Source of the DNA: an uncultured Oscillospiraceae bacterium
GTDB taxonomy: Bacteria; Bacillota; Clostridia; Oscillospirales; Acutalibacteraceae
Assembly: GCA_900552265.1 (NCBI GenBank)
Contig: URZE01000001.1
Span: forward strand, 124,001-188,000
Direction: 5' to 3'
DNA length: 64,000 bases
Shown here: one piece after another, positions 8,942 to 17,433 of the stretch
How positions within the stretch are numbered: position 1 is the first letter of the stretch
Layout of the letters: every line of letters starts with the position of its first letter
Program-made: the position numbers and the translations under genes
Notes under the pieces: model-generated
Seen by the model: the letters and a program-made list of their open reading frames with translations, nothing else
Databases searched by the model: none
Told to the model about the DNA's origin: nothing

Positions 8942-9535
8942 TTATAATTTTTTAACAAATATACATATCGTAAGATAAACCCCCAAAACAAGTAAAGAAA
9001 AATTGTATTCGGAAATTGCAAAAATCCATATTCCTATTGCAAAAATTGGTATTAAAAAAATAACAGACACCATATTTAAAATTTTTAAAGCGGAAGATAT
9101 ATCTTTTTTCTTGCTAAGTAACAATAAAAATATACATCCTCCATCCAAATCTGCGACAGGCAAAAGATTTAGTACTCCTATACACACATTTTGAAAATAT
9201 ATTACACGAAAAACATCATATTCAAAATAAAAGTACAAAACTTTAAAAATAATCGATATCAAAAAATTAGTCAGAGAACCACTTAAAAGAATTTCAAGTT
9301 TATCTTCAAAATTATCATATTTAAGAAATATATCAGCACTGACACATCCCAGATTTATACCGTTAACCTTATAACCTTTTAACTTAACTGCTGCAATATG
9401 ACCAAATTCATGCATCAAAGATGAAATAATTCCTATCATAACAAACCCGGTTTTATCCATGAAAACCATAAAAGTTAAAATTGCAAAAAAGTAAAAATCA
9501 AGTTTTACTTTACAACCTAAAATACTAAATTCTAT
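8942..9535 (-). CDS. M50 family site-2-type metalloprotease (SpoIVFB-like)
   Basis: An intramembrane zinc protease related to SpoIVFB, which in sporulating bacteria cleaves pro-sigma-K. The HEFGH zinc motif and the distal NLLPVADLDGG aspartate motif are both present, with several hydrophobic helices around them. The first ATG (9469) leaves the protein without the family's typical N-terminal helix. The same frame continues upstream for 22 codons as a classic KVKLDFYFFAILTFM segment, to an ATA at 9535 placed 7 nt after GGAGG (9543-9547). I give this longer form; a non-canonical ATA or ATT start is implied. The neighbouring genes are redox genes, not sporulation genes. Confidence 0.78.
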   Translation of the reverse strand: MEFSILGCKVKLDFYFFAILTFMVFMDKTGFVMIGIISSLMHEFGHIAAVKLKGYKVNGINLGCVSADIFLKYDNFEDKLEILLSGSLTNFLISIIFKVLYFYFEYDVFRVIYFQNVCIGVLNLLPVADLDGGCIFLLLLSKKKDISSALKILNMVSVIFLIPIFAIGIWIFAISEYNFSLLVLGVYLTICIFVKKL

Positions 9536-10962
9536 TTCCCATCCTCCAATTCCGCATTATTCAAATCATGAAAAATTCTGTGAGCAGCCTTCTTACCCGC
9601 ACCCATAGCAAGTATTACCGTGGCAGCTCCTGTAACAGCATCTCCTCCGGCATAAACAAATTTGCGTGAAGTTTGCATGGTGTCGGAATTGACAGTTATT
9701 CTTCCACGAGAATCAAAATCAAGTCCTGATTCGGTACTCTTTATAATAGTATTTGGCGAATTTCCTACCGCAATCACGGCCGTATCTACCGAAATATTAA
9801 ATTCACTACCCTCTATCGGAACAACAGACTTTCTCCCTGAAGAATCTTCTTGAGCTGTACGCATTTTTATACATTCTACCTTTGTTAATTTTCCGTTTTC
9901 ACCCAAAAATCTTTTGGGATTACTCAAAAATAAAAATTCTATTCCTTCTTCTTTTGCATGAAAAATTTCAGCTTTACGGGCAGGCATTTCGGTTTCGGTA
10001 CGTCTATACATTACTGTAACTTTTTCCGCTCCAAGTCTTTTTGCAACTCTGGCTGCGTCCATCGCAACATTTCCACCTCCGACTATAATTACATTTTTAG
10101 GTGGTACTATAGGTGTATCGTACTTCTCTTCCTGAGCATGCATAAGATTTACTCTTGTCAAAAATTCATTCGCACAGTAAATTCCCGAAAGTCCTTCTCC
10201 TGGAATATTCATAAATTTAGGCAATCCCGCTCCAGAAGAAATATAAACTGCACTATATCCTTCTTCAAAAAGAGAATTTATTGAAATTGATTTTCCTACA
10301 ACAACGTTATTTACTATATCTACACCTTTATATTTAAGATTTTCAAGTTCTCTGTTAAGAACTTTTCTCGGAAGCCTAAATTCAGGAATTCCATAAGCAA
10401 GAACTCCGCCCGGAGTATGAAGTGCTTCAAATACAGTGACTTCACATCCAAGTTCAGCAAGTTCTGAAGCACACGTCAATCCCGACGGTCCCGAACCCAC
10501 TACTGCAATTTTATGCACCTTTGCTTCAGAAATGCACTTTGTTTTTTGCTCTTTAGCTTTATTTTTATCTCGGCACTCATAACTTAAACTTTTATCCGCA
10601 CAATAACGTTCCAAACTTCCAATGGCGACAGGTTCTCCTGTTTTCCCACGTACGCACATAGATTCGCACTGTTTTTCTTGAGGACACACACGACCACAGA
10701 CAGCAGGAAAAATATTATTTTTCAATATAGTTTCATAAGCAGAATCTATATCACCATTTTTTATAAATTTAATAAATTTGGGAATCTCAACTCCTACCGG
10801 ACAACCCTTTACACATGGAGAATTTTTACAATTAAGACATCTTTCCGCTTCAAATAAAGCAGATTTATCGTTCAATCCCAATTCCACTTCACAAAAATTT
10901 TTAATTCTTATCTCTGGCAAAAGCATAGGCATAATTTCTTTAACTTTACTTTTATTAAACAT
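9532..10962 (-). CDS. nfnB: NfnB/SudA-type NADPH-dependent ferredoxin oxidoreductase subunit (GltD-like)
   Basis: A flavoprotein of the glutamate synthase small-subunit family, 476 residues. It has the N-terminal cysteine-rich 4Fe-4S region (RCLNCKNSPCVKGCPVGV near residue 40, then CGRVCPQEKQCESMC), the FAD motif VGSGPSGLTCASELAELG and the NADPH motif VGGGNVAMDAARVAKRLG. Next to a SudB/NfnA gene it most likely forms NfnAB, which bifurcates electrons between NADH, ferredoxin and NADPH. Many such genes are labelled gltA/glutamate synthase; no large glutamate synthase subunit is in view. It starts 2 nt after the nfnA stop and its SD AAAGGTG lies within the nfnA end. Confidence 0.88.
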   Translation of the reverse strand: MFNKSKVKEIMPMLLPEIRIKNFCEVELGLNDKSALFEAERCLNCKNSPCVKGCPVGVEIPKFIKFIKNGDIDSAYETILKNNIFPAVCGRVCPQEKQCESMCVRGKTGEPVAIGSLERYCADKSLSYECRDKNKAKEQKTKCISEAKVHKIAVVGSGPSGLTCASELAELGCEVTVFEALHTPGGVLAYGIPEFRLPRKVLNRELENLKYKGVDIVNNVVVGKSISINSLFEEGYSAVYISSGAGLPKFMNIPGEGLSGIYCANEFLTRVNLMHAQEEKYDTPIVPPKNVIIVGGGNVAMDAARVAKRLGAEKVTVMYRRTETEMPARKAEIFHAKEEGIEFLFLSNPKRFLGENGKLTKVECIKMRTAQEDSSGRKSVVPIEGSEFNISVDTAVIAVGNSPNTIIKSTESGLDFDSRGRITVNSDTMQTSRKFVYAGGDAVTGAATVILAMGAGKKAAHRIFHDLNNAELEDGK

Positions 10963-10964
10963 AA

Positions 10965-11801
10965 TTATACACCTTTAAATAAATTACAATATTTTTCATA
11001 GGATTTTTTTTCAATATCAATGAACGTACGATTTCTTGTCATTACTTCATCAAAATCCACTTTATGACCATCAAAATCAGGACCATCCACACATGCAAAT
11101 CTAACTTTACCATCTACCGTTAAACGGCATCCCCCACACATGCCTGTTCCATCAATCATAATCGAATTCATACTTACTATAGTTTTTATTCCGAATTTTT
11201 TTGTTATATCGCATACTGCTTTCATCATCGGAATAGGTCCTACCGCTATAATTAAATCATATTCCGTTGATTTTTTTAGTTTTTCTAAAAGAGCTTCGGT
11301 AACAAATCCTTTTTTTCCATTAGAACCATCATCAGTCATCACAAATAATTCGTCGGAAATATTCCTCATTTCGTCCTCAAGAATTATAAGATTTTTTGTT
11401 CGAAACCCTGAAATAATTATGGTTTCAGCTCCGGTATTTTTAATTTTTTTTGCTAACGGATATGCTATGGCACTTCCTACTCCACCCGATATAATCATAG
11501 CTCTTTTTAATCCTTCAATTTCTGATTTTTTTCCTAAAGGTCCAACCACATCAAGTAAGTATTCACCTTCCGATTTTTTATCGAGCTTAAGAGTTGTAGT
11601 ACCTATCTTTTGATAAATTATATCGATGGTACCGTTTTTTTCATCATAATCAAAAATTGTAAGGGGAATTCTTTCACCAAATTCATCTACTCTCAAAATT
11701 ATAAACTGACCTGGATTCGCATTTTTTGCAACGTATGGAGCATATAAAGTCATTTGAGAAACGTATTCGTTCAGTATTTTTTTATTCAATATTTTAAACA
11801 T
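10965..11801 (-). CDS. nfnA: NfnA/SudB-type FAD/NAD(P)-binding oxidoreductase subunit
   Basis: A ferredoxin-NADP reductase-like subunit of 278 residues, with an FAD-binding barrel, a Rossmann NAD domain (ISGGVGSAIAYPLAK) and a C-terminal 2Fe-2S-binding motif (GTGMCGGCRLTVDGKVRFACVDG), as in the small subunit of NfnAB and PyrK-like proteins. I place the start at ATG 11801 (MFKILNKKIL), 7 nt after GGTGA; earlier in-frame codons have no SD. It is translationally coupled to nfnB, supporting a heterodimeric flavin-based electron bifurcating enzyme. A sulfide dehydrogenase (SudAB) function is the main alternative. Confidence 0.87.
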   Translation of the reverse strand: MFKILNKKILNEYVSQMTLYAPYVAKNANPGQFIILRVDEFGERIPLTIFDYDEKNGTIDIIYQKIGTTTLKLDKKSEGEYLLDVVGPLGKKSEIEGLKRAMIISGGVGSAIAYPLAKKIKNTGAETIIISGFRTKNLIILEDEMRNISDELFVMTDDGSNGKKGFVTEALLEKLKKSTEYDLIIAVGPIPMMKAVCDITKKFGIKTIVSMNSIMIDGTGMCGGCRLTVDGKVRFACVDGPDFDGHKVDFDEVMTRNRTFIDIEKKSYEKYCNLFKGV

Positions 11802-11950
11802 GTCATATTCACCAACCCTAAAAAATAATATCAAAAATTAATTCGCTTTACTACAGGAAATAATCTCAAACATATTGACTTTTTCATAAACATGTCACTA
11901 TTTTATCTTTTGATATATCTTTGACTTTCTCCTAATTTTATACTTCATTA

Positions 11951-11983
11951 CATATAAAAAGCACTGTGAATATCACAATGCTT
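11951..11983 (-). terminator. Intrinsic terminator of the GH24 lysozyme gene
   Basis: Stem 11959-11969 against 11973-11983 (AAGCA, one mismatch, TGTGA; loop ATA), followed on the minus strand by TTTTTATATG. It sits 12 nt beyond the lysozyme stop codon. Confidence 0.75.
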
Positions 11984-11995
11984 ATATTTTAAATT

Positions 11996-13420
11996 TTAGA
12001 GCATACACCTCGGAATCGGATAATTACCAACTCCTCGCAATCCCGTATTTCTACTGTATATACTTCTGAAAAATATGTCCAATTCTTCACAACGTCTTTT
12101 TAAAAGTCCTTGATTACATTTTTTCTTAACATGATGATACCGTAAAAATTCCGATATAAATCTATTTCTATCTACGTTATCAAGATTCTTTTCTCCGCTT
12201 TTTTCAGAATATACTTTAAGATAATCGCCAAAGCAATATCCTACAATTCCATTTTGAGTTCTAACGTGATACCATTTTCCATTTTTTTTATTTTTATCCA
12301 GTAACTCCACTCTCGAATTATTTATGAGTGCACAAAGTTTTTTTGAAGAAGTACTCGGAGAAGAACGAACGTACAAACCATTTCCAGAATTCACAATTCC
12401 ATACGGACGTTCAGCACCTCCTCTTGCACAATCAAGCAATATGTTTCTAAGCTCATTTCCACTTTTAAATGCCCACGAACTTCCGAGATTATAAGAAAAA
12501 CTCACTAAAGCATCGAATTGATTTTGTCGACATTTTATATTATTTTGCATCAAAAATTTATTAATCAATTTTGTGCAATTTCCGCAACTTAAAAATCTGG
12601 ATGCTAATGCCGCTCCTTCCTCCCAGCTTAAATTATCATAAAAAGGTTCAAACGGATGAATTTTTTTCCCACACCCTATCGTAAGTATCCCGGCACGATC
12701 TTTATAAACTTTAGAAACAAATCCCTCACATGAAACAATAAAATCTGAACCTTTAGAACTTACTCTTTTTTCAGAAAGATTGGAATCTTGATTTTTATAT
12801 TCGTTTGATATGTATATTTCGAAAATTCCTTCATGACAACTTTTCCACGAACCATTAATTTTTCCCAAAGCTTCTATTTTACACTTTCCACATTTAGGAA
12901 TTTTAACTGACTGAGTCCAAATACAAAAATTTTTTTCATCTCTCTTATTTTTACACTGGATGGTCTGATTATATCCAGAAGCCTGTATATTAAATTTTAC
13001 TTCACTTACATTTTTTGTAGCATAAGCCTTTATGTCAAAAGATTCATTGATTCCCGCAATATTCAATGATGTTATAACATTCTTAAAAGGTTCCGATTCT
13101 TTGACTTCCAGGCAACATGAGGATCTTTTTTTATTTCTTTTATCAACAGCAATTATATTTGTCTTGCCTATCGATTTTGCATGAACCACACCCCAAGAAT
13201 CAACTACAGCTATATTAGTATCTTCAGATTTCCACTCTAAATATTGATCAGGAGTAGATGTACGATTCATAAGTACACTTTTTCCGACGGGAAGTGCATA
13301 ATAATCTCTTGGAATGTCACCGGAAGCAAGACAAATTTTACCGCTAAACTCTGACAAAATCACAGCTGCCATAACAATAAAAATTTTTACAATTTTATTT
13401 TTCAGTTTAATATATGACAT
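11996..13420 (-). CDS. Secreted GH24 lysozyme with Ig-like domains and an SH3b domain nested in the catalytic domain
   Basis: A 474-residue exported muramidase. Order: signal peptide (1-34), BIG2-like Ig domain (about 36-106), a second beta-rich Ig-like region (about 110-206), GH24 lysozyme beginning near 226, a bacterial SH3 domain (about 338-403, GLYVRSSPS...GKWYHVRTQNGIVGY), then the GH24 C-terminal helices (419-455, FLRYHHVKKKCNQGLLKRRCEELDIFF). The T4-lysozyme catalytic triad is present with exact spacing: E232, D241, T247. The SH3b is therefore inserted inside GH24. It cleaves peptidoglycan glycan strands outside the cell. The SD is GGAGG, 12 nt from ATG 13420. No phage genes surround it. 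Confidence 0.87.
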   Translation of the reverse strand: MSYIKLKNKIVKIFIVMAAVILSEFSGKICLASGDIPRDYYALPVGKSVLMNRTSTPDQYLEWKSEDTNIAVVDSWGVVHAKSIGKTNIIAVDKRNKKRSSCCLEVKESEPFKNVITSLNIAGINESFDIKAYATKNVSEVKFNIQASGYNQTIQCKNKRDEKNFCIWTQSVKIPKCGKCKIEALGKINGSWKSCHEGIFEIYISNEYKNQDSNLSEKRVSSKGSDFIVSCEGFVSKVYKDRAGILTIGCGKKIHPFEPFYDNLSWEEGAALASRFLSCGNCTKLINKFLMQNNIKCRQNQFDALVSFSYNLGSSWAFKSGNELRNILLDCARGGAERPYGIVNSGNGLYVRSSPSTSSKKLCALINNSRVELLDKNKKNGKWYHVRTQNGIVGYCFGDYLKVYSEKSGEKNLDNVDRNRFISEFLRYHHVKKKCNQGLLKRRCEELDIFFRSIYSRNTGLRGVGNYPIPRCML

Positions 13421-13497
13421 TTTTAATCAATTCCTCCCTTTTTTCGACAAAAATGCGACAAAACAACACTTCAAATTTCTCAATTCTACTTCTTTAT

Positions 13498-14778
13498 TTA
13501 CCTTATTCTTTTTTCTAAAAAAGCCAATTTCACACAGATACAAAACAAATCTGTAGCCATATCAAGTTCATTAGAGTCCGGAAATGTAGGAGCCAAACGA
13601 ATATGTGAATCTTCTTCATCAACACCGTAAGGAAATGCGGCTCCGGCACCTGTAAGAACAACTCCGGCTTCTCTGCACAATTCAACAGTACGTTTGGCAC
13701 AACCTTTTACTGTATTAACACTTATAAAATATCCCCCCAATGGGACATTCCATTTCAAAATCGGGTTTTCCCTAAATTTTTCATTAAGTTTATTTAAAAC
13801 TGCATCAAATTTGGGTTTTAAAATTTCACGATGCTTTTTCATATGAGAAAATAATTCATACTTATTTTTTAAAAATTTAATATGCCTAATTTGATTTATT
13901 TTGTCAAATCCAACAGTTTTAATCGAATACATTTCTTTAAAATCTTTTAGATTGTTCCCTGCACATGCCATAAAAGCTATCCCTGATCCGGGAAAAGTTA
14001 TTTTGGAAGTAGAATAAAAAACTATCGGCCTTTCTAAGGTACCTTGATTATTACATTCGGAAATTATATCGAGCAGCGGAACAGTATTTTCAGTAAGATC
14101 ATGAACAAAATAAGCATTATCCCAAAATATCCTAAAATCAGGTGCAGCAGATTTCAAACTTGCAAATCTTTTTACAGTTTTATCGGAATATGTAACTCCT
14201 CCGGGATTAGAATACTTGGGAACACACCATATTCCCTTAACTGATTTATTTTCGGAAACAATTCGTTCTATCAAATCCATATCAGGGCCTTCAAAATTCA
14301 TAGGAATTGTAATAAGTTCTATGCCAAAATATTCAGCCATACGAAAATGTCTGTCATATCCGGGAGAAGGACATAAAAATTTTATTTTCCCCTGTTTACA
14401 CCACGGCTCACAGCCTCCCGTACCATGAATCATAAAAAACGAAATTACGTCAAACATCATACTAAGACTTGAGTTACCACCAACTATAAAATATTCACTC
14501 TTTATTCCGGTCACTTCAGAAATAAAATTTTTCATTTCCTGAAGTCCATCACACACTCCGTAATTTCTCACATCAATTCCGCTATCCGTTACAAAATCAG
14601 ATTCACTGTTAACTACGTCCAGCAACTTCAGTGACAAATCAAGCTGTGCATTACTGGGTTTACCACGTGACATATCAAGTTTAATATGCTTTTTTTTAAA
14701 ATTTTCATATTCTCTCAGAAGATTCTCGTACTCTTCAGAAAGTTCTTTATTATTAAGTTTTAAAAAATTTTTCACCAA
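13498..14778 (-). CDS. Aspartate aminotransferase, class Ic (Asp_aminotransf family)
   Basis: A PLP-dependent aminotransferase of 426 residues, of the type characterised in actinobacteria and clostridia (PF12897-like). Features: DMSRGKPSNAQLDLS near the N-terminus, VGGNSSLSMMFD phosphate-binding region, KYSNPGGVTYSD, WDNAYFVHDL, and the Schiff-base lysine in STSKITFPGSGIAF. The C-terminal GAAFPYG...DSHIRLAPTFP motif carries the substrate arginine. It interconverts aspartate/oxaloacetate and glutamate/2-oxoglutarate. It precedes the lysozyme gene on the same strand by 77 nt and is divergent from dpaA, whose pathway starts from aspartate-derived dihydrodipicolinate; a functional link is only a guess. 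Confidence 0.9.
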   Translation of the reverse strand: MVKNFLKLNNKELSEEYENLLREYENFKKKHIKLDMSRGKPSNAQLDLSLKLLDVVNSESDFVTDSGIDVRNYGVCDGLQEMKNFISEVTGIKSEYFIVGGNSSLSMMFDVISFFMIHGTGGCEPWCKQGKIKFLCPSPGYDRHFRMAEYFGIELITIPMNFEGPDMDLIERIVSENKSVKGIWCVPKYSNPGGVTYSDKTVKRFASLKSAAPDFRIFWDNAYFVHDLTENTVPLLDIISECNNQGTLERPIVFYSTSKITFPGSGIAFMACAGNNLKDFKEMYSIKTVGFDKINQIRHIKFLKNKYELFSHMKKHREILKPKFDAVLNKLNEKFRENPILKWNVPLGGYFISVNTVKGCAKRTVELCREAGVVLTGAGAAFPYGVDEEDSHIRLAPTFPDSNELDMATDLFCICVKLAFLEKRIR

Positions 14779-14857
14779 TTAAAACCACCTTCAGTATAAT
14801 GATAGCAATAAGTACATTTAATTTCAACAAATATGTCGATTTAAAGGAGAAATTGCA

Positions 14858-15709
14858 ATGATATCAAAAAGAATCGGAATAATCGGTGGAGATATGCGTC
14901 AATATTACCTGGCAAAAAGCCTGAAAGCAGATGGTCACGACGTAAAAATAACAGGTTTTGAAAATTTCACTACAGAAACAAGTTCTTTAAAAACATGCAA
15001 TTTAAACGAAACTATAAATTTTTCCGATTACATAATTCTTCCGATTCCAGTATCACGTGACGGTATTTGTGTTAACGCACCGTTCTCCGAAAAAAAAATA
15101 ACCATGGATAACGTTTTCGAACTCAAAAATAAAAAAACATTTGGCGGTACAATTTCTCCTGAACATTATACTAAATTTGATAAAAGTTTAAAAATATACG
15201 ATTTTTATCGTGAAGATTTTATGATTTTAAACGCAGTACCAACCGCTGAAGGCGCTATAAGAGAAGCTTTTAACCACACAGATAAAACACTTTCTTCATG
15301 CAAATGCTTAGTTACCGGTTACGGAAAAATCGGAAAAGTTTTATGCCGACTTTTAAAAAATATTGGTGCCGAAGTAACTGCTGCCATGAGGTCAAACAAA
15401 GACTTTGCTTGGGCTTATACACAAGGAATTGAATCAGTAAACATCAATAAATTCGAAACTGATTATGACATAATTTTCAACACTGCACCAGTAATGATTT
15501 TTAACAAAAAAATTCTTGAAAAAGTTCCCAAACGTACTCTGATAATTGATTTGGCCTCCGAGCCCGGAGGAGTTGACAAAGTTTATGCTAAAAAACTTGA
15601 AATCAACTCAATCCAAGCCTTAGGGCTTCCGGGAAAATATTTTCCGAAAACTGCAGGAGAAATTATAAAAACCGTTATTTATAAAATTATCGAGGAGGAA
15701 AATTTATGA
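14858..15709 (+). CDS. dpaA: Dipicolinate synthase subunit A
   Basis: SpoVFA/DpaA, the NAD(P)-binding subunit of dipicolinate synthase, which oxidises 4-hydroxy-tetrahydrodipicolinate to dipicolinic acid in the mother cell during sporulation. The 283 residues begin with a Rossmann-like IGIIGGDMRQYYLAKSL, have PIPVSRDG and a second nucleotide-binding loop VTGYGKIGKVL (about residue 150), then IDLASEPGGVD and the ALGLPGKYFPKTAGEI motif. AAAGGAG lies 8 nt before ATG 14858. Its stop overlaps the dpaB start by 4 nt. This is the clearest sporulation marker in the window. Confidence 0.95.
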   Translation: MISKRIGIIGGDMRQYYLAKSLKADGHDVKITGFENFTTETSSLKTCNLNETINFSDYIILPIPVSRDGICVNAPFSEKKITMDNVFELKNKKTFGGTISPEHYTKFDKSLKIYDFYREDFMILNAVPTAEGAIREAFNHTDKTLSSCKCLVTGYGKIGKVLCRLLKNIGAEVTAAMRSNKDFAWAYTQGIESVNINKFETDYDIIFNTAPVMIFNKKILEKVPKRTLIIDLASEPGGVDKVYAKKLEINSIQALGLPGKYFPKTAGEIIKTVIYKIIEEENL

Positions 15710-16275
15710 AAAAACTCACCGTGGGATTTGTAATGTGCGGTTCATTTTGCACACTATCAAAAGCAATAAATCAAATGGAAAAACTTTCTGAAACATACAA
15801 TATAATTCCCATCATGTCGTACAACGTTTACAGTATGGATACAAAATTCGGAAAAGCTTCAGATTTTATAAAAAAAGCAGAAGAAATTTGCAATAAAAAA
15901 ATTATTAATACTATTCCCGATGCAGAACCGATTGGTCCCAAAAAATTAGCCGACATAGTACTCATTGCTCCGTGCTCCGGAAATACTTTGGCAAAATTTT
16001 CACATGGAATAACAGATACTCCCGCCCTTATGGCCGTAAAATCACATTTAAGAATTAAGAGACCTGTTGTAATTGCACTGGCTACAAATGACGCTCTCGG
16101 TGCTTCCGCAAAAAATTTAGGTACACTTCTTAACACACAAAATATATACTTTGTACCTATGAGCCAGGATGATTTTCAAAATAAACCAAATTCTATGGTA
16201 GCTGATTTTAATCTAATACCTCAAACTTTGGAAATGGCTTTAATAGGCAAACAAATTCAACCTATTTTCAAGTAA
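15706..16275 (+). CDS. dpaB: Dipicolinate synthase subunit B
   Basis: SpoVFB/DpaB, a flavoprotein-like (HFCD family) subunit of 189 residues that works with DpaA to make dipicolinate, the spore-core chelator of calcium. The N-terminus LTVGFVMCGSFCTLSKAINQMEKL and the central APCSGNTLAKFSHGITDTPALMAVKSHLR motif identify it. The GAGGAGGA SD lies at the end of dpaA and the ATG overlaps the dpaA stop (ATGA), so the subunits are made together. No sigma-K promoter could be assigned with confidence upstream of dpaA. Confidence 0.95.
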   Translation: MKKLTVGFVMCGSFCTLSKAINQMEKLSETYNIIPIMSYNVYSMDTKFGKASDFIKKAEEICNKKIINTIPDAEPIGPKKLADIVLIAPCSGNTLAKFSHGITDTPALMAVKSHLRIKRPVVIALATNDALGASAKNLGTLLNTQNIYFVPMSQDDFQNKPNSMVADFNLIPQTLEMALIGKQIQPIFK

Positions 16276-16366
16276 TTTGAATTCTCGTCAATATTCCATA
16301 TTAAATTTTTTCTGTTTTTGTGATATAATTATACTGGGTAACTTATAAAATTTCGGAGAATATAAA

Positions 16367-16855
16367 ATGCAAAGAATAGACAAAATAAACTATTATTTAG
16401 ACATTGCCGAAACTGTTTTGAAAAGAGGTTCGTGCATAAGAAGAAATTTTGGAGCAGTTATAGTTAACAACGACCAAATTATTTCTTCAGGATATACCGG
16501 AGCTCCACGTGGAAGAAAAAATTGCATGGATATAAACTGTTGCGTACGGCAAAAATTTAACGTGCCACGAGGAGAACGGTATGAAATGTGTCGTTCAGTT
16601 CATGCGGAAGCCAATGCTATAATTCATGCTTCTCGTGAAAAAATGTTGGGAAGTACACTGTATCTTGTAGGTAAAGAAGCAACTACTGCAAAATATGTTG
16701 AAAATGCTTCACCTTGTTCTATGTGTAAAAGGATGATTATAAATTCAGGAATCGAACAAGTTATTATACGTCGTAATAACGTTAAATTTGACATTGTACC
16801 CGTTACATACTGGATCGAACATGACGAATCTCTTGAAAACAGGCCCGGATATTGA
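16367..16855 (+). CDS. Deoxycytidylate (dCMP) deaminase
   Basis: A zinc-dependent cytidine/deoxycytidylate deaminase of 162 residues; it converts dCMP to dUMP, feeding thymidylate synthesis. The catalytic HAEANAI (zinc His and proton-shuttle Glu, near residue 82) and PCSMCKRMI (two zinc cysteines, near 124) are intact. The N-terminal CIRRNFGAVIVNNDQIISSGYTGAPRG is characteristic of the ComEB/dCMP deaminase group. SD CGGAG lies before ATG 16367. It is followed 35 nt later by a FUSC-like membrane protein on the same strand. Confidence 0.93.
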   Translation: MQRIDKINYYLDIAETVLKRGSCIRRNFGAVIVNNDQIISSGYTGAPRGRKNCMDINCCVRQKFNVPRGERYEMCRSVHAEANAIIHASREKMLGSTLYLVGKEATTAKYVENASPCSMCKRMIINSGIEQVIIRRNNVKFDIVPVTYWIEHDESLENRPGY

Positions 16856-16889
16856 AAAACAGCAGCAAAAGAAAGGATTTTTTTATTAA

Positions 16890-17405
16890 ATGAAATTCCC
16901 TGAGCTTATTCACTTTAACAAAGATTATAAAATCGGACTCAGAGCGATAAAAACAGCTATTGCAGTTTCAATTTGCGCCCTGATTTCAATGTTCTTCAAT
17001 CACGAAGATATTTTCTGTGCGTGTATAGCATCTGTAATTTGTATGGAACAGACTTGTGAACAAACTATAGACACAGGTATAAATAGATTCATAGGCACTA
17101 TGGTAGGAGGTATTATTGGTTACGCAGCCCTTGAATGTGCATGTGCGTTACCTTACTACGAATGGATAAGAATAATATTTTTACCACTTTGCATACTCGG
17201 TGTCGTTTATACCTGCAATATAATAAACAAAAAACCTGCCGTATCTATCGGTTGTGTTGTTGTAATAGTAATTTTGTCACGCTCCGGAGCAAGCACCAGC
17301 AGTACTCTCACATACGTTATCCAAAGAGTTAGCGATACACTGCTGGGAATATTTGTAGCTACAATAATTAACAAGTTTACTTTTAGGAAAAAAAGCGCAG
17401 TATAA
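16890..17405 (+). CDS. FUSC / aromatic acid exporter-like membrane protein
   Basis: A 171-residue membrane protein with about five hydrophobic segments, related to the short N-terminal membrane module of the FUSC/aromatic-acid exporter (ArAE, DUF939) family. GLRAIKTAIAVSICALIS and TGINRFIGTMVGGIIGY are typical. It lacks the long cytoplasmic domain of full-length exporters, so it is a short form of unknown substrate. An AAAGGA SD precedes ATG 16890. The next gene (transglutaminase) starts 28 nt downstream, suggesting a shared transcript. Confidence 0.75.
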   Translation: MKFPELIHFNKDYKIGLRAIKTAIAVSICALISMFFNHEDIFCACIASVICMEQTCEQTIDTGINRFIGTMVGGIIGYAALECACALPYYEWIRIIFLPLCILGVVYTCNIINKKPAVSIGCVVVIVILSRSGASTSSTLTYVIQRVSDTLLGIFVATIINKFTFRKKSAV

Positions 17406-17433
17406 AATGTGGTCTAAAAAGGAGGAGAACGTA

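Noticed and set aside
11140..11613. 157-codon open frame opposite nfnA
   Set aside because: Fully antisense to a conserved gene, without a start signal or recognisable family.
11996..13420. Prophage remnant suggested by the GH24 lysozyme
   Set aside because: No holin, terminase, integrase or structural genes are near, and the protein has a signal peptide and Ig domains unlike phage endolysins.
14780..14857. Sigma-K or sigma-E promoter before dpaA
   Set aside because: No convincing sporulation sigma-factor match was found in the short region between the aminotransferase and dpaA.
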